A stretch of DNA of 6,291 nt from Candidatus Eiseniibacteriota bacterium (lineage in GTDB: Bacteria > Eisenbacteria > RBG-16-71-46). The notes beneath the pieces are model-generated. The model was given only the letters and a program-made list of their open reading frames with translations. It had not been told where the DNA came from and did no database searches. Positions 1 through 6,291 of this stretch are shown piece by piece (positions within the stretch are counted from its first letter, which is position 1; every line of letters starts with the position of its first letter). The translations under genes and the position numbers were made by a program. The stretch covers positions 3,362 through 9,652 of the forward strand of contig VBOS01000091.1 in NCBI GenBank assembly GCA_005893185.1, written 5' to 3'.

Positions 1-2
1 CG

Positions 3-1913
3 AAAGGCAGTGGGCAGTTCCAACGCATCTCTTATAACGAGGCGCTCGCTGAGATCAAGAAGCGCTGGACAGAAATCATAGCCAAATACGGCGCCCAGGC
101 CATCATGCCTCACGTTTACTTGGGGAATCAAGGCACACTGAACGGACTGACCAGCGGCGATGCATTCTTTAACCGGCTTGGCGCCAGCATTGCGGAAAAG
201 ACCTACTGCGAGTCGGGTTCCTCCACCGCTTGGATAATGACCGTAGGCGCCACCGGCGGGCTCGATGTGGAAAGCCTCGCCTACGCGAAGTACATCATCG
301 TATGGGCGATGAACATGATAAACACCAACCTGCACGCCTGGCCATTCATCCTTGAGGCGAAAAAGAAAGGCGCCAAGATCGTGGTGATCGACCCGGTGCG
401 CACCCGCACAGCTAAACAAGCTGACTGGCACATCCCGATAAAACCTGGGACAGATGCCGCACTGGCGCTGGGCATGATGAACGTGATCATCGGGGAAGAT
501 CTTGTGGATCACGATTATGTGAAGAGATACACGCTCGGCTATGAGGAATTGAAGGCGCGCGCCGCCCAATATTCCCCGGAAAAGGTCGCTGAAATCACCG
601 GCGTACCGGTAAGCGATGTTCGGAAGCTGGCACGCGAATATGCCACGACCCAGCCTTCGGCCATCCGTGAAGGCGTGGCCCTCGAGCGTAGCCGTGGCGG
701 CGGGGACGCGATCCGCGCTATCACCTGTTTGCCAGCACTCGTCGGCGCCTGGCGCCACGTCGGGGGCGGCGCCGTCGAGATGCCGATCTGGGATTTCCCG
801 TTCAAGTTCGATAAAATTTGCCGACCCGACTGGATCAAACCGGGCACGCGTGTCATCAACGAGCTCGAGCTCGGGGCTGCGCTCACCGGCGAGCTGAAGC
901 TCGATCCTCCGGTCATGTCGCTGTTCGTTCACAACTCTAACCCGGTGTCCCAGGCTCCGGCCCAGAACAAGGTTGTGCAGGGCCTCCAGCGCGAGGATCT
1001 GTTCACGGTGGTGAGCGAACTGTTCATCACGGACACCGCGCGCTATGCCGATATCCTCCTTCCGGCAACCTTGCAGGCTGAACAATATGACCTCCAGGTG
1101 ACGTGGGGCCATCTTTACATGATGGTCAACCAGCCGGCCATCCCCGCGCCCGGGGAATGCGTGCCTAACGTTGAAATGTTCCGCCGGCTCGCAAAGACGA
1201 TGGGCTTCAACGACGCGTACTGGGACATGACCGATGATGAGATGCTGAGGGAATTCTACGACTGGGATTCGCCTGCTTTGAAGGGCATCACGTTGGAGTT
1301 GCTCAAAGAGAAAGGATGGATGCGGCTCAATGTAGGGACGCCTGACAAGCGGGCGCCGCACGCGGAAGGCAACTTCAAAACACCATCGGGGAAATGCGAG
1401 TTCAAGGCCAGCGCCGCCGAAGGCGGAAACTTTGTCGTACCTGTCTGGCGCTCGATGTACGAGGGCATGCAACCGGGCGAGCCGCTCGATCCGGTGCCGG
1501 ATTATATTGCATCGTACGAGACACCGCATTCAAATCCGCAACTCGCTAAACGCTACCCGCTCAACTTGATTTCGCCCAAGCCCCACGGCTTTCTGAACTC
1601 GCAATATGCGAACGAGGCGGTTCAGCAGAAACGGCAAGGCGAACAATTCGTGTTGATCAACCCCCAAGACGCCAAAAAGCGGAAAATCGAATCAGGGGAA
1701 TACGTGCGGGTATGGAACGATCGCGGCAGTTTTGAGGGTAAGGCGGAATTGACCGAGGACGTTATGCCGGGGCTCGTCATGGCTAACCTAGGATTCTGGA
1801 GCAGCCTAAGCCGCACCGGGAACACCGTCAATGCATGCAGCGCAGACAGGCACTGCAACTTGGGCCAGGCCGGAACATATTCGGATAGCTTGGTTGACGT
1901 AGCGCTGGTTTAA
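3..1913 (+). CDS. Molybdopterin (Mo/W-bis-MGD) oxidoreductase, BisC/FdhA-like, N-terminus outside window
   Basis: This is the large catalytic subunit of a DMSO-reductase-superfamily enzyme; its substrate cannot be told. The frame is open from position 3 (KGSGQFQRISYNEALAEI, a typical family segment), so the ATG at 105 is internal and the gene begins upstream. Of the 636 visible residues, about 1-120 carry the molybdopterin core: the GNQG motif, then C69 in YCESG, the usual place of the Mo/W-ligating Cys/Sec/Ser, then VVIDPVRTRTAKQAD and PGTDAALALG, which contact the cofactor. A long middle region includes FVHNSNPVSQAP and ADILLPATLQAEQYD. The C-terminal dinucleotide-binding domain starts near YPLNLISPKPHGF and ends with VDVALV. 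The N-terminal [4Fe-4S] cysteines must lie upstream if present. The overall pattern recalls the uncharacterised MopB_3 group or formate dehydrogenase-like proteins. GC is near 55% in sampled lines and AAA lysine codons are common, unlike every gene to the right. No partner subunit follows it. Family is certain; specificity is open. Confidence 0.9.
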   Translation, partial: KGSGQFQRISYNEALAEIKKRWTEIIAKYGAQAIMPHVYLGNQGTLNGLTSGDAFFNRLGASIAEKTYCESGSSTAWIMTVGATGGLDVESLAYAKYIIVWAMNMINTNLHAWPFILEAKKKGAKIVVIDPVRTRTAKQADWHIPIKPGTDAALALGMMNVIIGEDLVDHDYVKRYTLGYEELKARAAQYSPEKVAEITGVPVSDVRKLAREYATTQPSAIREGVALERSRGGGDAIRAITCLPALVGAWRHVGGGAVEMPIWDFPFKFDKICRPDWIKPGTRVINELELGAALTGELKLDPPVMSLFVHNSNPVSQAPAQNKVVQGLQREDLFTVVSELFITDTARYADILLPATLQAEQYDLQVTWGHLYMMVNQPAIPAPGECVPNVEMFRRLAKTMGFNDAYWDMTDDEMLREFYDWDSPALKGITLELLKEKGWMRLNVGTPDKRAPHAEGNFKTPSGKCEFKASAAEGGNFVVPVWRSMYEGMQPGEPLDPVPDYIASYETPHSNPQLAKRYPLNLISPKPHGFLNSQYANEAVQQKRQGEQFVLINPQDAKKRKIESGEYVRVWNDRGSFEGKAELTEDVMPGLVMANLGFWSSLSRTGNTVNACSADRHCNLGQAGTYSDSLVDVALV

Positions 1914-2079
1914 GGAAGGCCGGCGCCGGGCCGGCGGAACGCGGCGGGGAGAAGGCGCCGTCGAAGGCCGCGATGGCCACGGTCGAGCGTTCTGCCCGGG
2001 CCGGAATGGGACTTGGACAGCGACCCGGCCAACGTCGCCGAGCGCCGGCATCCGAGGGCGAGGGGCCTTTGGTGACCGG
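1914..2079. other. Convergent spacer between molybdoenzyme and greB-like gene
   Basis: The ends of two genes face each other here, and I see no convincing gene. A 40-codon open frame from ATG 1973 is arginine- and glycine-rich, has no recognisable motif and looks like GC-rich chance. GC content rises from this point on. A perfect 10-bp palindrome (TGACCGGTCA, 2073-2082) overlaps the greB-like stop codon; its meaning is unknown. Confidence 0.5.
1919..1935 (+). terminator. Candidate GC-rich hairpin after molybdoenzyme stop
   Basis: GCCGGC (1919-1924) pairs with GCCGGC (1930-1935) around a 5-nt loop, starting 6 nt after the TAA stop. The stem is 6 bp, all G-C. No T-run follows, so intrinsic termination is doubtful; it could protect the 3' end or be chance in GC-rich DNA. 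Confidence 0.3.
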
Positions 2080-2592
2080 TCAGCCTGGTTCGTAGGTGAT
2101 CCGCACCACTTCCAGCTCTCGGTCGCCCCGAGGGGAGTGGAGGGTCACAACGTCTCCCACGCGCGCGTTCAGGAGCGCCTTGGCGATCGGCGAGAGCCAA
2201 CTCACCTTCCCGCGTGCCGGCTCCGCTTCGTCGACGCCGACGATGCAGTAGCGGTGCTGGGTCTCATTCTCGGACACCGTCACTGTCGCCCCGAAGCGCA
2301 CATGGTCGCCGCTCTGCGCCGCCGGGTCAACCACCTCAGCAATCTTGAGGCGATCGCTGAGCAAGCGAATCTCCCGGTCGATCTCGTCGAGTTTGCGTCG
2401 CCGCTCGGCGGCGCCGGCTATGTGCGTGGCCTCGGCGCGCATCTCGCCGAGCCGTGCGAGCCTGCCCAGCAACTGTCGCACGCCGGCTGGCGTCATGTAG
2501 TTCTTCGAGCCAGGCGGGAGAGGCAGCTCTCGCCCAGCGAGGACGTTGTCTTCAGGGTCGGCGTCCGACTCCCTGGTAAACGCCTTGCTCAT
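2080..2592 (-). CDS. greB: GreB-family transcription elongation factor lacking the catalytic coiled-coil tip
   Basis: The 170-residue product has the GreB N-terminal signature MSKAFTRESD, an acidic and proline-rich linker, and KNYMTPAG at about 30-37. A helical hairpin follows (about 38-85, with KLDEIDREIRLLSDRL matching the GreB second helix). Residues 92-170 form the FKBP-like C-terminal domain (VRFGATVTV, YCIVGVDEAEP, SPIAKALLNARVGDVV). Family members bind the RNA polymerase secondary channel and rescue backtracked complexes through acidic residues at the hairpin tip. Here, compared from memory with E. coli GreB, the segment equivalent to AASLGDRSENADY is gone, about 14 residues in all, so the catalytic Asp/Glu pair is absent. 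The protein may bind polymerase without stimulating RNA cleavage. The start is the ATG at 2592-2590, preceded by GAGGGA, and it fits the family N-terminus; the frame stays open far upstream, but only as antisense to iorA. It is divergent from iorA with a 99-nt gap. Confidence 0.88.
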   Translation of the reverse strand: MSKAFTRESDADPEDNVLAGRELPLPPGSKNYMTPAGVRQLLGRLARLGEMRAEATHIAGAAERRRKLDEIDREIRLLSDRLKIAEVVDPAAQSGDHVRFGATVTVSENETQHRYCIVGVDEAEPARGKVSWLSPIAKALLNARVGDVVTLHSPRGDRELEVVRITYEPG

Positions 2593-2659
2593 GGCCGTTT
2601 CCCTCAGATCCTCACGCCGTCGCTGGTCCTGAATTGCGCCACGGGCCTCGCCCCTTCGC

Positions 2660-2673
2660 TGTGATATGTGATA
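2660..2673. repeat. Perfect tandem 7-mer TGTGATA x2 upstream of iorA
   Basis: TGTGATA occurs twice head to tail (2660-2666 and 2667-2673), ending 18 nt before the iorA ATG. It could be part of a -10 region or a direct-repeat operator. It is too short to exclude chance. Confidence 0.4.
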
Positions 2674-2680
2674 GTGGTAA

Positions 2681-2686
2681 AAGAGG
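2681..2686 (+). promoter_or_regulatory. Ribosome binding site deciding the iorA start
   Basis: AAGAGG sits 5 nt before the ATG at 2692. The alternative in-frame GTG at 2668 has no purine-rich sequence in front of it, and the residues it would add resemble nothing conserved. The ATG is therefore preferred. Confidence 0.7.
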
Positions 2687-2691
2687 CCTCT

Positions 2692-4791
2692 ATGGAACGG
2701 TCCTTCGCCGCGGAAGTCAAGCAGCTGGCCCTGGGGGAGGGGCAGACCCTCCGCGGAGAGGGCATCCTGGCCATCACCAAGGCCCTGCTCCAGTCGGGCG
2801 TGTCCTACGTCGGCGGCTATCCGGGAGCGCCCGTCTCCCACCTGCTCGACGTGCTGGCCGACGCCAACGAGCCGCTCCTCGAGCCCATGGGCGTCTATCT
2901 GGACGCCTCCGCCAACGAGGCGGCGGCGGCCGCCCTCCTCGGCGCGTCCATCAACTACCCGATGCGCGGCGCCGTCACCTGGAAGTCCATCGTCGGGACG
3001 AACGTGGCGGCGGACGCGCTCTCCAATCTCGCGTCCGCGGGCGTCATCGGCGGCGCGCTGATCGTGGTCGGCGAGGACTACGGCGCCGGCGCCAGCCTGA
3101 TCCAGGAGCGCACCCACGCCTTCGCGCTCAAGTCGTCCCTCTGCCTGATCGACCCGAAGCCGAGTCTCCAGAACCTGGCGCGCATGGTCGAGGAGGGGTT
3201 CGGCATGTCGGAGGCCTCCAGCCTCCCGGCCGTGATCAGCCTCCGGATCCGCGCGGCCCATCTGCGCGGGGCCATGGTCTGCCGGGACAACGTGCGCCCC
3301 CGGATCAGCATGCTCGACCGCCTGACCCGGCCCTCGTTCGACTACGGCCGCCTGAGCCACCCGCCGTCGACGTATCTGCAGGAGGCGCAGAAGTTCGAGC
3401 GGCGGCTCCCGAACGCCCGCCGCTTCGTCGTGGAGCGCGGGCTCAACGAGGTCCACCCGGGCGACGACACGCGCCTCGGCGTCATCCTCCAGGGCGGACT
3501 CACGCCGACCGTGCTGAGAGCGCTCGAGCTGCTGGGTCAGGCCGACGTGTACGGCCGCAGCCGTCTCCCGCTGCTGGTCCTCAACGTCATCCACCCGCTC
3601 GTGCCCGACCAGCTCCTCGGCTTCCTCGAGGGCAAGGAGCGCGTGCTCGTCGTCGAGGAGGGCATGCCCAACTTCATCGAGCAGGAGCTGAAGGCCCTCG
3701 CCTACGACCACGGCCTCGGCGTGAAGATTCACGGCAAGAACATGGTGGCGGCTGCCGGCGAGTACGTGCCGGAGATCGTGCTGGCCGCGCTGGCGCGCTT
3801 CCTCGGTGGAGACGCCGAGCGGCGGCGTGCCGCGCTGGCCGGCCACGTAGGGCGCGGACGGGACCTCCTCAGGGCGGCCCTGCCCAAGCGCCCGCCGGCC
3901 TTCTGCACCGGCTGTCCCGAGCGCCCGGTGTTCAGCGCGCTGAAGATCGCCCAGCGGGAGCTCGGGGAGACGCACGTGGCCGCGGACATCGGGTGCCACG
4001 CCTTCGCCACGCTGCCGCCCTTCAACATGGGCAACACCATTCTGGGCTACGGGATGGGGCTGGCCTCGGCCGGCGCCGTGGCGCCGGTGTTCGGCAAGCG
4101 CGTCGTCTCCATCCTGGGCGACGGCGGCTTCTGGCACTCCGGGCTCACGGCCGGCGTCGCCAACGCCGTCTTCAACAAGCAGGACTCGGTGCTGGTGATC
4201 CTCGAGAACTTCTACACCTCGGCCACGGGCCAGCAGGCCAACCCGTCCTCGGGCAAGAACCCGCGCGGCGACACGGTGAAGATGTCCATCGCCGAGACCA
4301 TCAAGAGCCTGGGCGTGTCCTGGGTGAAGGTGGTCAACCCCTACAAGGTCGGCGAGACGCTGAAGACCGTCAAGGAGGCGATGACCACCGCCGCGGGCGG
4401 GCTCAAGGTGATCATCGCCCGCGCCGAGTGCCAGCTCGAGCGCCAGCGCCGCGTGAAGCCGCGGATCGCCGCCCGGCTGAAGGCCGGCGCGCGCGTGGAG
4501 GCGCCCCGGTTCGGCGTGGACCCCGACGTCTGCACAGGCGACAAGTCGTGCATGCGCCTGAACGGCTGCCCGTCGCTCACGCTCACGGACAACCCGGACC
4601 CGCTCCGCGATGATCCGGTCGCTCACGTGGACCAGACCTGCGTGGGCTGCGGGCTCTGCGGCGAGGTCGCGCACGCGGCCGTGCTCTGTCCGTCCTTCTA
4701 CGAGGTGCGCGTGATCCATCACCCGCGCGCCTGGGAGCGAGCGCTCGCCGGGCTCCGCCGGCGCGTGATCGGCTGGCTCCAGGTCGCGTAG
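2692..4791 (+). CDS. iorA: Indolepyruvate:ferredoxin oxidoreductase, alpha subunit (TPP and Fe-S subunit)
   Basis: The 699-residue catalytic subunit should convert aryl pyruvates (indolepyruvate, phenylpyruvate and similar) plus CoA to aryl-acetyl-CoA, CO2 and reduced ferredoxin in the cytoplasm. Residues about 20-200 form the pyrimidine-binding domain, with GGYPGAP (41-47), the likely thiamine-activating Glu in ANEAAAAA (E76), and WKSIVGTNVAADAL (97 onward). Residues about 262-350 form the transketolase-C-like domain. CTGCPERP (405-412) opens the diphosphate-binding domain, with GDG at 476-478 and N506 completing the thiamine diphosphate motif, then TSATGQQ. The C-terminal ferredoxin part has C614, C620 and C626 in CTGDKSCMRLNGCP, then C650, C653, C656 and C666. 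The first set is a C-x5-C-x5-C variant with seven cysteines in total. The motif resembles the proteobacterial-type Ior rather than the archaeal enzyme. The visible lysine codons are AAG and GC is near 70%. iorB follows after 112 nt in the same direction, probably as one transcript. The family is clear; the exact aryl pyruvate is inferred. Confidence 0.93.
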   Translation: MERSFAAEVKQLALGEGQTLRGEGILAITKALLQSGVSYVGGYPGAPVSHLLDVLADANEPLLEPMGVYLDASANEAAAAALLGASINYPMRGAVTWKSIVGTNVAADALSNLASAGVIGGALIVVGEDYGAGASLIQERTHAFALKSSLCLIDPKPSLQNLARMVEEGFGMSEASSLPAVISLRIRAAHLRGAMVCRDNVRPRISMLDRLTRPSFDYGRLSHPPSTYLQEAQKFERRLPNARRFVVERGLNEVHPGDDTRLGVILQGGLTPTVLRALELLGQADVYGRSRLPLLVLNVIHPLVPDQLLGFLEGKERVLVVEEGMPNFIEQELKALAYDHGLGVKIHGKNMVAAAGEYVPEIVLAALARFLGGDAERRRAALAGHVGRGRDLLRAALPKRPPAFCTGCPERPVFSALKIAQRELGETHVAADIGCHAFATLPPFNMGNTILGYGMGLASAGAVAPVFGKRVVSILGDGGFWHSGLTAGVANAVFNKQDSVLVILENFYTSATGQQANPSSGKNPRGDTVKMSIAETIKSLGVSWVKVVNPYKVGETLKTVKEAMTTAAGGLKVIIARAECQLERQRRVKPRIAARLKAGARVEAPRFGVDPDVCTGDKSCMRLNGCPSLTLTDNPDPLRDDPVAHVDQTCVGCGLCGEVAHAAVLCPSFYEVRVIHHPRAWERALAGLRRRVIGWLQVA

Positions 4792-4817
4792 CGTGGATTG
4801 CTCACGGTGATGCACCG

Positions 4818-4881
4818 CCCCCTCACCCCGGCCAGTTGTGGTGCCCTCTCCCCCGAAGGGGAAGAGGGCAGGGTGAGGGGG
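4818..4881. repeat. Interrupted inverted repeat (REP-like palindrome) in the iorA-iorB gap
   Basis: CCCCCTCACCC (4818-4828) pairs perfectly with GGGTGAGGGGG (4871-4881). Inside, TGCCCTCT (4842-4849) pairs with AGAGGGCA (4863-4870), then after one mismatch CCCC (4851-4854) pairs with GGGG (4858-4861) around a GAA loop. The right arm is continuous. The left arm carries 13 extra bases (4829-4841), as if a perfect palindrome had been interrupted. Similar CCCTCACCC...CCCTCTCCC palindromes are, from memory, common dispersed elements in GC-rich environmental bacteria. There is no T-run, so it is more likely an intergenic repeat, or an RNA structure between the two messages, than a terminator. Confidence 0.75.
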
Positions 4882-4903
4882 TGAGCGTGATGCGCGAAGG
4901 CTG

Positions 4904-6291
4904 ATGTCTCAGGTCAAGCGGCCGATCTCGATTCTCATCGCCGCGCTGGGCGGGCAGGGGGGCGGTGTGCTCACCGAGTGGCTCGTGGGCGCGGCGGCGC
5001 ATGCGGGCTACCCGGCCCAGTCCACCTCCATTCCGGGCGTGGCCCAGCGCACCGGCGCCACGACGTACTACGTCGAGGTGTTCCCGGAGCGGAGGGCGGC
5101 CGGCTTGCCGGAGCCCGTCTTCTCGCTCTATCCCACGCCGGGGGACGTGGACGTGATCATCGCCTCGGAGTTCCTCGAGGCGGGGCGGACGCTCGAGATG
5201 GACTATGCCTCGCCCGGGCGGACGACGCTCATCGCCAGCACCCACCGGCTCTTCGCCATCGGCGAGAAGACGGCGCTCGGGAACGGGGAGTTCCCGCGCG
5301 AGCGGCTGGAGGACACCGCGCGACAGCTCACCCGCCGCCTCATCGTCTTCGACGCGCTCCGAACGGCGCGACGGGCGCAGAGCGAGGTCAACGCCGTGCT
5401 CCTCGGCGCGCTGGCGGCGGCGCGGATCCTGCCCATGACGGTGGCGGACTTCGAGGCGGCCATCCGCGACGGCGGCGTGGCCGTCGAGCGCAATCTGGCC
5501 GGGCTCACGTCGGGCATGGAGATCGTGGAGAGCGGGTCGGAGGCTCCCGCGGTGATGACGGCGGCGCCGCCCTGGGCCGAGCTGAAGCCGGAGCGCGCGG
5601 CGGCGCTGGGTCGGGCGGGGGCGGCCTTCCGCGCGCTGACCGATCGTGTCGAGGCCGAGTTCCCGCGGGATCTCCATCGGACCCTGGGCGAAGCCATCGC
5701 GCGGCTGATCGACTACCAGGACGCGAGGTACGCGGAGCTGTTCCTGGGTCGGGTACGGCGGGTCCGTGCCGTGGATCCCGGGACCCGGCTCAGCGAGATC
5801 TTCGCCCGCCGCCTGGCCGTGTGGATGGCCTACGAGGACGCGATCCGCGTGGCGGATCTGAAGACCCGGCGCGCCCGTTTCGAGCGCATCCGGCGGGAGA
5901 ACGGCGTGGGCGGCGGTGCCACCGTCGTCGTGACGGATTACCTCAAGCCCGACCTCGACGAGATCTACGGGATCCTCCCCGCCGCCATCGGCGCGCCCAT
6001 CGCGCGCTGGGCCGAGCGGCGGTGGCCCGGCGGGCGCCCGACGCTCCCGCAGCATGTGAGGACGACCTCGGTGCTCGGCTTTCTCCGCGTGTGGGGGCTC
6101 GGACGCCTCCGCTTCCTGCGTCCCTCGTCACTGCGCTACCAGCGCGAGTCGGCCCTGATGGCGCGGTGGGAGCGCGCGGTGCTCGAGGCCGCGGCGCTCG
6201 ATTACGCGCTCGGCTGCGAGGTGGCGGACCTGGCCGCTGTGGTCAAGGGCTACGGCGAGGTGCGCCGGCGACTCTCTCGCGGGCTGGAGCG
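4904..6291 (+). CDS. iorB: Indolepyruvate ferredoxin oxidoreductase, beta subunit with extended C-terminus, 3' end outside window
   Basis: This is the partner subunit of IorA. The frame is open to the right edge, giving 462 full codons without a stop. Residues about 8-200 are the gamma-type domain of 2-oxoacid:ferredoxin oxidoreductases. They show a glycine loop (AALGGQGGGVLTEW, 13-26; canonical GVGGQG) and SIPGVAQRTGATTYYVE (42-58), matching the family's GMAQRGG segment. This domain helps close the active site and the CoA site. Beyond about 210 comes a second, Arg-rich, mostly helical region with DYLKPDLDEIYGILP at 345-359. It matches what I recall of the C-terminal part (DUF6537-like) of proteobacterial fused or long IorB proteins; archaeal IorB stops near 200 residues. 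The start is ATG 4904, the only candidate after the in-frame stop at 4874-4876. A purine run GAAGG (4896-4900) lies just 3 nt ahead, a tight spacing. A 4-codon frame (ATG 4890, TGA 4902-4904) overlaps the start and could couple translation weakly. The family call is firm, and the iorA neighbour supports it. Confidence 0.9.
   Translation, partial: MSQVKRPISILIAALGGQGGGVLTEWLVGAAAHAGYPAQSTSIPGVAQRTGATTYYVEVFPERRAAGLPEPVFSLYPTPGDVDVIIASEFLEAGRTLEMDYASPGRTTLIASTHRLFAIGEKTALGNGEFPRERLEDTARQLTRRLIVFDALRTARRAQSEVNAVLLGALAAARILPMTVADFEAAIRDGGVAVERNLAGLTSGMEIVESGSEAPAVMTAAPPWAELKPERAAALGRAGAAFRALTDRVEAEFPRDLHRTLGEAIARLIDYQDARYAELFLGRVRRVRAVDPGTRLSEIFARRLAVWMAYEDAIRVADLKTRRARFERIRRENGVGGGATVVVTDYLKPDLDEIYGILPAAIGAPIARWAERRWPGGRPTLPQHVRTTSVLGFLRVWGLGRLRFLRPSSLRYQRESALMARWERAVLEAAALDYALGCEVADLAAVVKGYGEVRRRLSRGLE

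Larger units (their letters stand above)
2593..2691. promoter_or_regulatory. Divergent greB-like / iorA control region
   Basis: These 99 nt separate the two divergent starts and should hold promoters for both. The right end (about 2660-2684) is an AT-richer island in GC-rich DNA and contains the tandem repeat TGTGATA-TGTGATA. I could not find a well-spaced -35/-10 pair on either strand, so no promoter is assigned exactly. Confidence 0.5.

Noticed and set aside
105..107. ATG as the start of the molybdoenzyme
   Set aside because: The frame is open upstream to the window edge and encodes conserved family sequence (GQFQRISYNEAL), so this Met is internal.
1973..2095. Possible 40-codon gene in the convergent spacer
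   Set aside because: No ribosome binding site, no motif, biased composition, and it overlaps the end of the greB-like gene.
2634..2667. Sigma-70 promoter TTGCGC / TGATAT
   Set aside because: The spacing is 22 nt, too long for a normal promoter, and the matches are weak.
2668..2670. GTG as the iorA start
   Set aside because: It has no ribosome binding site ahead and adds eight residues without similarity; ATG 2692 has AAGAGG at good spacing.
2634..4613. Long + strand frame overlapping iorA in another phase
   Set aside because: It is low-complexity Arg/Pro/Gly-rich translation, while the iorA frame carries all conserved TPP and Fe-S motifs.
2593..4815. Very long open frame on the - strand, continuous with the greB-like gene and antisense to iorA
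   Set aside because: The translation is Arg/Ala/Gly/His-rich with no family motifs. A missing stop in this frame is expected opposite a GC-rich gene with G/C third positions. The GreB homology starts only at 2592.
4818..4881. Rho-independent terminator between iorA and iorB
   Set aside because: The stem is long but interrupted and followed by GTGAGCGTGA with no T-run; the two subunits are expected to be co-transcribed.
4823..6055. Long - strand open frame opposite iorB
   Set aside because: Its composition is that of a GC-rich antisense shadow; the + strand frame has clear IorB motifs.

Overview
The window is a piece of bacterial DNA with four protein genes: a molybdopterin oxidoreductase cut by the left edge (+ strand), a GreB-like transcription factor (- strand), and an iorA-iorB pair (+ strand) whose iorB is cut by the right edge. 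The right-hand 4.4 kb is very GC-rich (sampled lines near 70% or above). iorA and the visible iorB appear to use AAG for every lysine. The iorA-iorB gap carries an intergenic palindrome of CCCTCACCC / CCCTCTCCCC type. This fits a high-GC soil or sediment bacterium such as a Rokubacteria-, NC10- or Proteobacteria-like lineage. That placement is an inference and the phylum cannot be fixed from the sequence alone.

Layout. Positions 3-1913 hold the C-terminal part (636 residues) of a Mo/W-bis-MGD oxidoreductase of the BisC/FdhA type. Its N-terminus, where the Fe-S cysteines would lie, is outside the window. Positions 1914-2079 are a convergent spacer with one GC-rich hairpin. Positions 2080-2592 (- strand) encode a 170-residue GreB-family protein that lacks the catalytic tip of the coiled coil. 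Positions 2593-2691 are a short divergent control region with a perfect tandem 7-mer and a clear ribosome binding site. Positions 2692-4791 encode IorA (699 aa), the thiamine diphosphate and Fe-S subunit of an indolepyruvate:ferredoxin oxidoreductase. Positions 4792-4903 carry a long interrupted inverted repeat. Positions 4904-6291 encode IorB with an extended C-terminal region, open at the right edge.

How the genes work together. IorA and IorB should form one enzyme that oxidatively decarboxylates aryl pyruvates (from Trp, Phe or Tyr transamination) to aryl-acetyl-CoA, passing electrons to ferredoxin. The GreB-like gene is divergent from iorA and probably functionally separate. The molybdoenzyme differs sharply from the rest in base composition and codon use. 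It may be horizontally acquired, or the boundary near 1913 may be an assembly join.

No wholly new system is evident. The points most worth checking are the tip-less GreB, the composition break after 1913, and the non-canonical Fe-S motif of IorA.
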